Assembly: GCA_963575745.1 (NCBI GenBank)
Contig: CAUYUJ010012558.1
Span: forward strand, 1,101,703-1,165,702
Direction of reading: 5' to 3'
Length of the DNA: 64,000 bases
Source: Prorocentrum cordatum
Taxonomy: Eukaryota; Sar; Dinophyceae; Prorocentrales; Prorocentraceae
Part shown: one piece after another, positions 53,194 through 64,000 of the stretch
Layout: each line of letters opens with the position of its first letter
Position numbering within the stretch: position 1 is the first letter of the stretch
The notes under the pieces: model-generated
Told to the model about the DNA's origin: nothing
Databases searched by the model: none
The model's input: only the letters and a program-made list of their open reading frames with translations
Program-made: the position numbers and the translations under genes

Positions 53194-56100
53194 GATCGTC
53201 GTCATCAGCATCATCAGCGCCGTCGCCATCCTCACCATCATCCCCTCCTCATCAACATCATCAACACCACCTTTACCAGGACCACCATGACCGTAATCGT
53301 CACCATAAACGTCATCGGCACCGTCAGCATCATCATCAGCACCAACATCATCAACATCTTCACCAGCGCCGTCAGCAATGTCATCGTCATCGTCATCATC
53401 AGCATCACCTTCACCATCATCATCGTTATTATGAACCTCATCACCATCAGCATGAGCATCATCATCGTAATCATCATCGTCAGCATCATCAGCAGCCGTA
53501 TCATCATCACCGACCTCAACATTGTCATCAGCATCGTCATCATCACCATCATCATCGTAATCGGTACCACCATGATCATCATAATGATTACCTTCAGCAT
53601 CGCCATCACAATCACCATCATCAGCATCATCATCATAAGCAGCATCACCTTCACCACCACCATCATCATCAGCTGTATCGTCATCATTCGCATTAGCATT
53701 ATCAACATCATCAACATCGTAATCGCCATCACCATCACCAGCTGCACAATCACCATCACCATCATCATCATCATCATCACCACCACCATCAACATCACTA
53801 GCATCATCATCACCAACACCATCAGCATAATCATCTTCATCGACATCATCATCATGGCCGTGGTCGTAACCGTCACCATCACCACCATCATGATCATCAT
53901 TATTATCACCATCAGCATCATCATCACCACCATCACCATCACCATCACCACCATCACCATCTTGACTAGCACCATTACCGTCACCACACTCATCAGCATC
54001 GTCATCGTCACAATCATCGCCAGCATCACATCATCAACATCATGGTCAACCACCATCACCCTCATCAGCTGCATAATCGTCGTCATCACAATCACATCAC
54101 CATTCTCATCATCATCATCATCGTCACCATGATCGTAATCGTCATCAGCACCGTGACCAGCATCATCATCAGCATCTCCATCACCATCATCATCAGCATC
54201 TTCATCACCATCACCATCAGCATCATCGCCAGCACCATCACCATATCCATCAGCATCACCATGATTGTCACCATTATCATCGTAAGTGTCATCATCATAA
54301 GCAGAATCGCCATCAATATCGTGAAGATCGTCGTGAAAATCCGCATCATCATCGGCATCAACAGCATCAACATCGCCATCATCATCGGCGTCGTCATTGT
54401 CATCATCGTCAGCTTCGTCAGCAACGGCCGCATCATCAGCACCGTGCTTGTCATCATCATTTCCTACACCATCACCATCATAACCTTCATCGTCAACATT
54501 ATCATTAGCATCAGAATTACCAGTATCATCAACATCATCAGCATCAGCATAATCATCATCATCAGCGTAGTCGCCATCATCACCACACCCTTCTTACTCA
54601 TCACCACCATCACCAACATCATCACCATCACCATGTATACTACAATCACCATCGCCGTCATCAACAAGGATATCATCCTCGCCACCATCGCAAACTGTAA
54701 CATCATCATCGGCAGAAGCATCATCAGCACCAGCACCATCACCATCACCATCATCATCATCATCATCATCATCATCACTTTTCATCACAATACCCATCAT
54801 CAACATCATCATCGTCATCATCTTCGTCATCGGCACCATCAACAACATCATCCTGACACTGACCCTCGTCATATTCATCGTCATGATCAGCATCATCACC
54901 AGCACAAGCATCATCAGCATCACCATCACAAACATCATCATGATAATGACCGCCATCATCATCCGCATAATCAGCATCCCTGTCCGCATCACCGTCACGA
55001 TGATCATCATCATAATCGTCACCATGGTCATCATCGTCGCGATCGTCATCAACATCATCATCATCATCCTCAGCAACATCAGCATCCCCATCATATTCGT
55101 AATCGTCACCAACATCAGACCCATCATAGCCAAGAACCAGTAGCATGACCAACATCACCAGCAACATCAACAACATGACCATCACCATCAGCATCATCAT
55201 CAGCATCACCATCACCACCAACAGCATCGTAATCGGCATCATCAGCAGCATGCGCGTTATCATCATCACCATCAGCAGCATCAACAACTCAGCACCATGA
55301 ACAGCACACGAATCATCATCACCAACACCACCACACCTATCAGTACCATTATCATCATCATGAAGATCATTATCTGCCTGATTGTCATCATCACCCCCAT
55401 GACCATCACCCTCGCTAGCATCATCATCAGAATTGTACTCATCATCATCGCTATCTTCAGCATCACGATCATCGTAATCGCCAGTATCACAATACTCACA
55501 ACCAGCATCATCGCCATCGCCGTCACCGCCATCATCATCAGCAACAGCATCAGCATCAGCATCAGCATCAGCATCATCATCATCATCATTACCATCATCA
55601 TCACCATTGTCGCCATCAGCATCAACATCACCATCGTCATCCTCAGCATCATCATCAGCATCAGCATCATTGTCATCATCGTCGTCGCCATCATCATCGT
55701 CAGCGCCTTCGTCGTCCTCACCATCATCATCAACAACACCATCTTCAAGGCACCACCATGATCGTAATTGCCAACATAAGCGTCATCGGCATCGTCAGCA
55801 CCATCATCATCATCACCATCATCAATTGCATCGTCATCGTGATCATCAGCATCACCGTCATCACCATTCTCATTATCATGAACCACATCGCCGTCAGCAT
55901 CAACATCGTCATCATCATCGTCGTCATCGTCAGCATCATCAGCAGCCGTATCATCATCAACGACCAAATCATCGTCATCAGCATCGTCATCATCATCATC
56001 ATCATCAACACCATCATCCTCGCCACCATCACCACCATTACCATAATCACCATCGTGATCATCATCAACATCACCATCACCAGCATCGTCATTCTCATAA

Positions 56101-56325
56101 TCGTCATCATCACCAACAGCAGCAGCATCACCATCGTCGCAATCGCCAGCATCATCATAACAAATAATCTGCATCACAATCACTATCGCCAACATCATTA
56201 TCAGCATCATCATCACAATCACAGTCACCATCACCAGCACCATCATCATCGTCATCATCACCATCGTCAACACCATCGTAATCGACATCATCATCATAAT
56301 AATCATCACCATCATCACAATTACC
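53065..56325. repeat. 3.3-kb degenerate (ATC)n block with an internal long-range duplication
   Basis: CATCAT triplets with many CAC, GTC, AGC and TAA variants. A segment of several hundred bp near 53,280-53,690 recurs at 55,750-56,150; AGCAGCCGTATCATCATC is at 53,491 and 55,941 (offset 2,450). Short similar pieces also occur near 54,125. Open frames give Ile/Ser/His/Met runs on both strands. Confidence 0.95.
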
Positions 56326-56969
56326 ACCTTCCGACTCTGCTCACGTTCCTCTTCATTCGCCTCCTCTCCGACCTGTCATTCCTCCTCCACCTCGTTAGTC
56401 CTCTTCCTCCTGACTCATCCCCGAAGTCGGTGAGGAAGGTGGAGGCGCGCGCGGGGGGGGGACCTGCTGCGGGCCGCGGGCCAGCAGGAGGGAAAACCCA
56501 GAGGCGCCCCGAAACGCCAGGCGAGAAGAAGAGCAGACCGCGGACCGCACAGAGATTGGAGCACACGAAGCCGCTGCCACCCTGACCTCCTCACTGGTTA
56601 CAGACAGGGCTACCTCCGATTTGGTAAGACACTGAAAGTCATACGAGTAAGCACCTAACCTGTAGCCCAACAGGGGGGATAGAGGAGAAGGGAGCGGAAC
56701 TCGTTCATCCACGGACCCCCGCTTGCATGGAGCCCCGCTTGCATGGGGCTGTGCCCGTCGAAACTTCTTCCCTCCAATGGCCCGAAAGCAAATTATACGA
56801 CGGAAGTGCCATGAACTCGCCAACACCCCAGGGAACCCTCAACTCCTCGACCTGAATGCCCAAAACAGCAATTCAACACATCCCAAATATCACGGAGAAA
56901 AATGGGACCTGACCCCAACGGGATTACAACAATCCGCGTCTGGTTCGTCCTCGTCCTACTCCCTTTCCT
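56326..56969. other. Gene-free spacer
   Basis: No gene recognised. Confidence 0.4.
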
Positions 56970-57116
56970 CCCCACCATAATCATCAACATCATCATAATC
57001 CTCCTCCTCACCATCACCACCAACAAATCAGTATCCTAATCACCACCACCAGCATCATTATCATCAGCAGCAGCATCGTCACAAAACTCAGCACCATCGG
57101 CATAATCAGCACCATG

Positions 57117-57165
<49 letters not shown>

Positions 57166-57223
57166 CCACCACAATCAGCATCATCACCGTCATCATCATC
57201 AGTACCATCATCATCATTGTCAG

Positions 57224-57320
<97 letters not shown>
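56970..57320. repeat. (ATC)n block
   Basis: Nearly pure ATC at 57,222-57,318. Confidence 0.97.
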
Positions 57321-57321
<1 letters not shown>

Positions 57322-57339
57322 GCATGGCCTTCCCTCCAT

Positions 57340-57435
57340 TCCTCCTCTTCTCGTCTTCCTCCTCCTCTTCCTCCTCCTCCTCCTCCTCCTCCTCCTACTG
57401 ATCCTCCGCCTCCATCTCCTCATCCTCCATCCTCG
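57340..57435. repeat. (TCC)n tract
   Basis: TCC triplets directly after the ATC block. Confidence 0.92.
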
Positions 57436-57799
57436 TCTGAAGGTCGGCGGAATGGAATAAGCCCGTGGAATATTACGACAGCATCTGACCTGGAGCCTCC
57501 AGCATATCCGACGTCAATGGCCACGCGCCGTCGGCCGCCGTCAGCCAATGCGGCGCGGAAGACAGCCGCGGGTGGGCGGCGGCAAAAGCGGCAGAGGCGG
57601 CGGACGGAGCGGGAAAGGGCGGGAGAGAGGCGGGGAACGGGAGACGGAGGGGGGGGGGGGGGGGGCGGACCGCGTGACCCACACGCAGGGCGCCTGGGCG
57701 TCCACGTGGCGTCCAGCTCGCAGTCCAGCCAACAGGCCTGGACCACTGCGAGGCGCCAGTGCCGTTACTCCACGTGGGAACAGCCACGCCCCCACGAAT

Positions 57800-59200
57800 G
57801 TTTCAGCGCGACATTGCGGAACACGGCTGTCGTCTGGGTGTGGCGCCGGCCGTAGGACGTGAATGCCAGCGGTTGGTACGTGATATTTGCCTGGCGTCCG
57901 CGCGCGCGGAGTTGTACTCGAATTTGCGTCGGCACATGGTGGCCGCGCAGTCTGCGCTAGCGGCCACGGCGTCGGGCGAGGCCACGACGACGTCCGGGGC
58001 CAAGAAACCGTTGCCAAGGGCGCCGGCGATCACGTCTGCGGGTCGCAGCCGCGCGCCAGGCACCAGGCCTGGGGCCTCGAGCTCGGTGCTGGTCGCACAC
58101 GTTGGTCGCGTCGGGCGCCCGTCGCGCCACTGCGTGGTGTCCCCGAGCGGAGGGCAGCGCCGCAGAGACCACAGGGAAGGGTCGAGACCTGCGGAGCCAG
58201 CGCGGAGGCGGAGCTCCTCGACAAAGTCGGCGGGATCCATAATCTGGCCCTTGTGCCAAATCCAGGACAGGTCGCAGCAGGCGTGCTCGAGGCCGTTTAG
58301 CCGCCGCAGCGCCGGGACGTCCTCCGTATTCTGCCGCTGCAGTCGTAGGTCGTGCCTGTCCTGCTCGTCGGAGCAGCGCAGGAGCGCCCGTTGCAGGTGC
58401 AGCTGCCTCGTGCGCGGGGACGAGTTGGGGTGTCTGTCGCCCACGTTCTCCTCAAAAGAGAACAGGTTGCGGCCAATGTCCCGGGGGCGCTCGCGGCGCT
58501 CCCGAGGCGCGGCCGCGGGCGCCCCCGCGCGCGGGCCTACGGGCGCAGCCCAACGCTGCATTGCTTCCGCGGCGGCCTTTGGAAGCGCGGCCACTCTGAG
58601 GCCGCCATCCATGGGCGGTCAACCCGCCGTGCGGCGCTCACGTCGCGGTCTGCATGCCGAGCCCCCCTCTGCTCGTGCGGAGCGCGCATTGTTCCCATGC
58701 CGCGTCGGGGAGGTCGCCGCCTCCGACGAGCTGCACCGCTTCGCGGAGGTCGTTGTCGAACTGCCGCAGGTGTTCGCTCTTCGCTTTGTCCCCGTTGAGC
58801 CGGAGCTGGTAGGAAAGCTCGGGCACTTTACGGCGCAGAGCCGCAGTAGTCCACCTCGGTGGCGGCGTGTACCACTTCTGGCAGGGCAAGGCGAACGTCG
58901 CGTGCCTTTCCACGCACGGCCTTGACCTGGTCATCGAGCGCGCCAGGGCTGCCGAAGGGAGCTCCGAGTGTGAGCGCATGCCCCTCTGGAGAGGGCACTG
59001 CGCACGCGGTCTTGACGAAGTCGGCATCCCAGCCGTCGTAACGGTGTCGCTCGCTCTCCGGGCAGAGCAGGGGGCGGGAGCCCTTGACGGTGCCAGCAGC
59101 CACCGTCCCGCGCGTGCCACCGAAGAACGCGAGGCTGGAGTCTGCGCAAGAGAGGGGTCCGTACGGGCGGGCGCACAAACACCTGGCCGTCGTCTGTGAA
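57800..59200 (-). mobile_element. 5'-truncated LINE fragment, third type (R-P-A-D tail)
   Basis: Minus-strand pieces in order: L-T-L-G-A-P-F-G-S-P-G-A-L-D-D (near 58,945-58,990), the post-palm G-A-P-x-G-S block; D-L-P-D-A-A-W-E-Q-C-A-L followed by R-G-G-L-G-M-Q-T-A (58,640-58,710), the L-P-x-x-x-W/G-G-L-G block; and L-R-P-A-D-V-I followed by A-P-D-V-V-V-A-S-P (57,975-58,070), the R-P-A-D-V/D-V-T-V-x-S-P tail seen in many LINE proteins. Several frames are needed. RT fingers and palm are absent, as in a 5'-truncated copy. Confidence 0.8.
57803..58612 (-). pseudogene. LINE C-terminal domain (R-P-A-D type)
   Basis: A 269-codon frame: H-D-L-R-L-Q-R-Q-N-T-E-D-V-P-A-L, then I-W-H-K-G-Q-I-M-D-P-A-D-F, then R-L-R-P-A-D-V, then A-P-D-V-V-V-A-S-P. 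The first ATG is internal. In intact elements this domain follows RT. The preceding G-G-L-G block is in another frame, so a frameshift lies near 58,620. Confidence 0.7.
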
Positions 59201-59464
59201 CCACTGCTCGCAGGCGCCCGAGGCGGCGGCGCCCGAGGGGGGGGGGCCCGAGGGGAGGGTGACGACGGAGGATGAACATAGGGAGGCGGCGGAGGAAGAG
59301 ACGGGAGGACGGGGAAGAGGAACGCACTGGAAGAGCATGAGGAGCGCAAAAGAGAGAGGATACGCCCATCCACCTGAAGGTCGCCGTCGTCGAAGGTGTC
59401 CGGCACAGCCGCCGGACCGCCTAGCTGCGAGCAGGGGGGGGGTTCTCGCCGTCCTCGTCGTCGT
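59201..59464. other. Gene-free spacer
   Basis: Gly/Arg-type GGC and GGGGG runs; a short GTC cluster at 59,455-59,500. Confidence 0.4.
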
Positions 59465-59499
59465 CGACGTCGTCGCAGTTGTCGTCGCCGTCGTCGTCA

Positions 59500-59755
59500 T
59501 CGTTTCCATCTCTCCCTCCCCCCCTCCTCCTCCAGCCCCTCCCTCCCTCCCTCTCCCTTCCTTTATCTGGCCCTCCCGACCGCTTTTCTCCCCCTCCTCC
59601 TTCCTCCGCCTCCTCCTCCTCCTCTTCCTCCTCCTCCTCCGTCTCCCCTCCTCCTGCTCCTCCCCTCTTCCTTCCTCCCTCCTGCCCTCGCTCCCTCCAT
59701 CCCTGTTCTTCCCTCCCTCGCTGGTACTGTCCTCCGCCTTCTCCTACTGCGCCTC
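59500..59755. repeat. (TCC)n-rich pyrimidine tract
   Basis: C/T-rich with pure TCC around 59,595-59,640. Confidence 0.9.
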
Positions 59756-61000
59756 GTCTGCCTTCTCACACGCGCGCGGTACCACGAATGCAGATCGATT
59801 TCCCTAATTCCGCACATGTTTGGAACACCTTTCTCATCTCCCGAACGCAGCTGGAGCTCGGAGTAAGTAGTGCGTATGGGACAGACCTGAATGAAGGAAT
59901 TCTCAGCTTCGAAATGAATTCGCCCACTGATCCCACCAGCCCTCTGGGCTAAAGTCCCCAGGGGGCTCATCTTTGCTACTTATGGACAAACATCCCCTCG
60001 GCCCCCATCCGACTGGCCAAAAACCAAGGATAATGCCGACCCACCACACCATCCAAGTAACAAAACACGGCAACATGCACTCTGCGGCCAACATCTGGAT
60101 CATGTTCGGGCGCACCGCGATCAGTTTACAGTCTTACCTCGTCAGGAGCGACAGGGAGCCATCAGATGGCCCCGCGTGTGCAGGCTCACCATCTCTGTCA
60201 AAAACTCAAACAAAGTGCACAACAACAACAACAACAATCATTTAAGACTGGGGACACTCCGTTCTCACCAGTGCCAGGGTTTTCATAGGAGGCGGGCAAT
60301 GTCCCCCTTTTGTGGGGGGGCCGGTTCAAGCTCTACCAAATTTCCATACGATTCTTCGCCACCACCCACACCCAGCTTCCCGCCCTATGACGTTCGGACA
60401 CTTCACTTCGTGGCATGCGGACGACTGTGGCTACTATTCAGGGCCCCGCGGCCGACGACGACGGCGTGCGCGCGCGAAGAAAAAACGAATGTGTCCCATA
60501 TGGTATTATATGACAGGGATGATGGCCCTGGCATGCGCGCAACCGTTGTTGCAGAAGTTCGAAGCACGTGAAAAAGTTGCTCGCAAGAGCCCGTTTGACA
60601 GAAATGTTGAAAAAATATTGGGTTTCCTCAGAAATCCGCAAGAGCGCGCAAGATGATTTTTGAAACTTTTTTTTTGAAAAACCATTGGGTTTTTCATGTT
60701 TTTATGTTAAAATCGCTACGAAAACTAAGGTTTTGGAAGGATTTCATCTTGCGCGCGCGAGTGTGCACTTCGTGTCATTTTTTGCAAAGGATTCTTGAAG
60801 TTTGGTTATGTTAGAACAAGACATGTCATTTTATAGTGTTTTTTGACAGGGAAAGCGGGCGTCAACAAAACAACCGGATCTGGATGACATCGTTTTACCT
60901 GAGACTTCCTCACGAAAATTATGAAAATGTGGCTGCGGCCTAGGCGGGGGGGGGGGCGTGCACCAGGGGGCCCAACAATAATTATTCTTTAGAATTAATA
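59756..61000. other. Gene-free stretch with low-GC segment
   Basis: Positions 60,600-60,900 are AT-rich with T7-T9 runs. Isolated decayed copies of the 115-bp repeat are visible near 60,180 (CTGTCAAAAACTCAAACAAA) and 60,515 (TATGACAGGGATGATGGCCC). Confidence 0.4.
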
Positions 61001-61005
61001 ATGTT

Positions 61006-61006
61006 C

Positions 61007-61082
<76 letters not shown>
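61006..61082. repeat. (AAC)n microsatellite
   Basis: About 25 uninterrupted AAC triplets. Confidence 0.98.
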
Positions 61083-61083
<1 letters not shown>

Positions 61084-61479
61084 AGAGCCGCGCCCAGACG
61101 GCGCATCGGCAGGAAATGTGCACATGCATACGTGGAAAATGTCACTGGGCCTCGGCCGGCAACCACTTGCAAGCTGGCGCGCGAGGGTAAGCCTCTGCAC
61201 GCTGCGGCCAAATCCACCGACTCTGTGTGAGGTGCTTTTTCGTTCGAGTCGGGCTTTTTCGTTGGAGTCGTCGTCTCCGTACTCGTCTGTTCCATTTGCC
61301 TGGGCCCTCTTCCTCATACGCGCCGTCCGAAGCAAAATTGAACAACGTCTGAAAGGAATCGAAAGAAAGCCCCTTCCCTTTGATCCCTTCCCCGCGCCGG
61401 GGGGGAGGGTGTCCTGGGAGGGTCCTGGGAGGGTCGCCACCCACATACGTTTCCCCCCGCGCCCCAGCCCACGCTCCGG
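61083..61479. other. Gene-free spacer
   Basis: No gene recognised. Confidence 0.4.
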
Positions 61480-61645
61480 CCCCTGCCCTCGAGGCTCCAG
61501 CCCTGGCCCCGAACCCGGCCCAACCCAGGGGGGCAAGGCCAGGGTCCCGGCCCCAGCCCTGGCTTTGGCCCCCGGCCCCGGCCTCGGCCCCGGCCCCAGC
61601 CCTGGCCCTGGCCCCGTCCGCGGCCCCAGCCCAAGCCCCCACATA
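61480..61645. repeat. (GGCCCC)n-type hexamer repeat
   Basis: GGCCCC, AGCCCT and GGCCTC hexamers in tandem; encodes Pro/Ala/Leu or Gly/Ala/Arg runs only. Confidence 0.85.
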
Positions 61646-61749
61646 GCCCAGTGAAGCTCCCAAGTGAGCCCCAAGAAAGGCTCCAGAGCGTCAGCGTCGT
61701 CGTCGCCGCCGCTGCCGCCGTCGCCGCCGTCGTCGTCGCCGTCCCTCTT

Positions 61750-63205
61750 CAGGCTCGGCGGCACTGGCCGATAGGCCTTCCCAATGTTCAACCATGCGCG
61801 GGGGCTCGCGATCATTTTGCAGTGGTATTTGACACGGATGATGGCGGACCTCACGTTTGTCGCGCACCTGGCTGGCGTCTGCATTGGTTCCCGATGGGTG
61901 CCGATGGCGGGCACTGCCTATGCTAAGACTCGAGTGCTACGTTTTGTCTTGGGAGGGCGGGTGGGAGTGAGCGAGACGACATTCCTTCGGGGGGGGTAGC
62001 ATGATCACTGTTCCCTATGAATAACGCCCCCTCCCCCAGGCGACCGGCAGCCAACGTGGACCCATACCGACACCCCCACACACACACAATCATTTCATCA
62101 AACAACAAATGTAAAATGGAGCATGTGCTGGCGCCCCGCGACCGATTGCACTTATGTTTGACAGGGACGGCGGGGGTTGCCCTCATATTGCCTGCTGCGC
62201 TCAAGCCAGCGACCCCGGCCCCCAAACAATAAAATGCACTTTGTCTCCGAATCTGGAGCATTCGCGGGCACTCCGCAATCATTTTCCATTGGCATTTGGC
62301 TGGGACGGCCGGCGTGCCCTCATATTGCTTGCTGCGCGCAGGACAGCAAACCCTGCCAAAAAACGTGCAAAATACACGTTGCCTCCGAAGCTGGAGTATT
62401 AGCGGACGCCCCGCGACAACTTCGCACTGGTCTTTGACAGGGACGGCGGAGGTGGCCTCATATTGCTGGCTGTGCGCAGGCCCACACGTTGTATCAATTT
62501 ACAATACGAAATTCACTTTGCTTCCAAAGCTGGAGGGAGCATGCGCGGGCGCCCCGAGACCACTTCACATTGTTTTTTCCAAAGAAAGGATACTGGGGTG
62601 CTACGTATTGGTTGGGAGGGCGGGTGGGAGTGAGCGAGATGGCCTGTGCCTTATGAGCAGGAGGTGTCTTGATCACTGTTTCCGCTGTTCCCTATTAGTA
62701 TACGCCTCCTCCCCTAGGCGACAGGCAGCCAACCAGGAACAATGCCGATCCTATGAACCCCACCCCCAATACAAAACACAATCTCCCTCCAAATTCGCAG
62801 CCTGCGCAACCCACCAGATGCGGGTCTCCCCCCCTATCCCTGTCAAAAGACAATACGAAATACATGCTCGGGCAAAGTCTTGAGTCATGGTCGTGAGTCC
62901 CGCGGGCACTTTGTATTGCTTTTTGATAAGGACGGTCAGTGTGTCAGCAGATTGCCTATGTGCGCAGGACCACCATCCCTTTCAAACAAACAAGACATCA
63001 TGCACATCGCGGCTCTGTATCATGCGCGGCCAACCCACGATCACTGCCAAGTGGTTTTTTACAGGGACGACGGGGGTGGTGGCGCATGACCTGCTGTGTG
63101 CAGGCCCACCAAACACCATGATGGGCATTGGCCTTCGACAAGGATGGTGGGGGCCGACATGCTTCCCGATGTGTGCTGTCAGGTGCGCAGGCGCACCTGA
63201 CATAC
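61750..63205. repeat. ~115-bp degenerate repeat array (TTTGACAGGGACGGCGG unit)
   Basis: The word TTGACAGGGACGGCGG and variants recurs near 61,828, 62,157, 62,300, 62,435, 62,925 and 63,058, followed by CTCATATTGC.TGCTGTGCGCAGG, CTGTCAAAAAAC..TGCAAAATACACTTTGCCTCC and a CTGGAG..GCGCGGGCGCCCCG leader. Units are 110-125 bp and strongly diverged. Confidence 0.75.
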
Positions 63206-63540
63206 TCTGCACGTGCCCCGAACGTGGTGCACCTGGCGCGGCTGGAGTATGCGGCACGCTTGGCGCACGTGAAGCACGTAGCGCATCTGGCGCACCACGT
63301 GTGCCTGGCACGCTCGGGCCACAGGGGTGCCTGGCGTGCGTGGCGCGCCTGGCACGCGTGGAGCACTTCGCCCCAGCGTCGCGCACATGGGGTCGGTGTT
63401 GGTTCCTCTTAGCTGCCCATCCAAAGGCGACTGAGGTGCGGGTGTTACTTGATGTGTTGGGACGGCGGGTGGGACTGAGCTAGACGGCTTGCTATCTAGG
63501 AGGATGTCTTGACCCCTCCCCCTACCCCCTACCCCTGTGC
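61940..63540. repeat. Interspersed GGGCGGGTGGGAGTGAGCGA module, three copies
   Basis: Copies near 61,950, 62,615 and 63,460. The first two continue with GATCACTGTT and a CGCC-rich, CCCC(C)TAGGCGAC tail. They interrupt the 115-bp array, and a fourth copy sits alone at 38.38 kb. Confidence 0.7.
63180..63390. repeat. GGCGCACCTGGCGCACGTG-type short tandem repeat
   Basis: Roughly 9-10-bp steps of CTGGCGCAC/GTGGCGCG. Confidence 0.6.
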
Positions 63541-63659
63541 CTGGGCGGGGGGGGGGGCGCCGCGAGCGAGAGCGTCCAAGATGGTCCCAGCGAGAAGCAA
63601 CATCAATGAGTGTCCATAGCTTTTGGGCCAAGTTTGGTCTTCTCGGGGCGCGAGGCACT

Positions 63660-63990
63660 TGTACGCCGCCCCATGGTTTTACCCCCGAAGGCGGCCCAAG
63701 GGGCCCCCAAGAGAGCCCAAGAGGGCCCCAAGAGGCCCCCAAAAGGCCCGAAGAGACACCAAAGGGGCACCCACGATGCCCTCGAGAGGCCCCCCAAAGG
63801 TCCCAAGAGGCCCCCATGAGACATCCAAGACGCCCCACGATGTCCCCAAGACCTACCAGAGCCACCAAGAGGCCCCCAAGACGCCTCAAGAGACCTCCAA
63901 GAGACCCCGAAGAGACACCTCAAAAGGCCAAACATAGACCCATGCATGGGGCCTCTGGCCCACACAGGCCCCCGAGATCTCTAAGCGATG
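63660..63990. repeat. 11-bp-period repeats (CCCCAAGAGG family, + orientation)
   Basis: GCCCCCAAGAGAGCCC, CCCCAAGAGGCCCCC and CTCCAAGAGACC words continue close to the window edge. Confidence 0.85.
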
Positions 63991-64000
63991 CCACGCACCC

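Overview
The window reads as nuclear DNA of a dinoflagellate, most likely a core group such as Prorocentrum, Polarella or Symbiodiniaceae; this is inference, because no rRNA or organelle marker is present. The pointers are high GC, very few genes, large trinucleotide-microsatellite blocks, decayed LINE retrotransposons whose reverse transcriptases carry an H-V-D-D-F or F-A-D-D active site, and short terminal-inverted-repeat (TIR) elements with target-site duplications (TSDs), one of which is placed exactly like an introner inside a gene.

Layout. 1-2.66 kb: degenerate 80-bp repeats, pyrimidine tracts, (GAC)n and (TCC)n. 2.66-8.9 kb: a long decayed LINE on + (zinc ribbon/coiled coil, endonuclease, reverse transcriptase, RNase H). 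8.9-10 kb: (CT)n, (ATC)n, (TCC)n. About 11 kb: one unidentified exon on -. 12.9-15.2 kb: a 5'-truncated LINE on -. 16.5-17.8 kb: 11-bp-period repeats. 18.68-19.0 kb: two nested TIR elements, each with a perfect 5-bp TSD. 20-22.7 kb: (GA)n and a 79-bp minisatellite. 23.1-24.2 kb: a LINE fragment of another lineage (F-A-D-D) on -. 25-27.3 kb: palindrome, satellites and (ATC)n with a roughly 400-bp higher-order duplication. 30.0-31.1 kb: three TIR elements close together. About 30.6-33.56 kb on -: the one well-supported host gene, a Sfi1/CCDC191-like centrin-binding or coiled-coil protein, interrupted by a 331-bp introner-like element. 34-57.4 kb: mostly (ATC)n/(TCC)n, with a 386-bp x3 satellite and a 91-bp minisatellite at 45.5-48 kb. 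57.6-59.2 kb: a third type of LINE fragment on -. 61.7-63.5 kb: a 115-bp repeat array. 63.66 kb to the end: 11-bp repeats again.

There is no operon or pathway. The biology here is genome expansion by repeats and LINEs, and apparent intron creation by a small DNA element. At 30,774-31,109 (- strand) the TSD supplies both the G of a GT donor and the AG of an acceptor, so splicing would remove exactly element plus one TSD (336 bp) and restore the pre-insertion reading frame of the Sfi1-like gene. A second, shorter element with the same TIR lies at 18,688-18,996 and is itself interrupted by an unrelated MITE.

Most long open frames here are translations of microsatellites (poly-His, Ser, Asp, Met, Pro, Leu) and are not annotated as genes.
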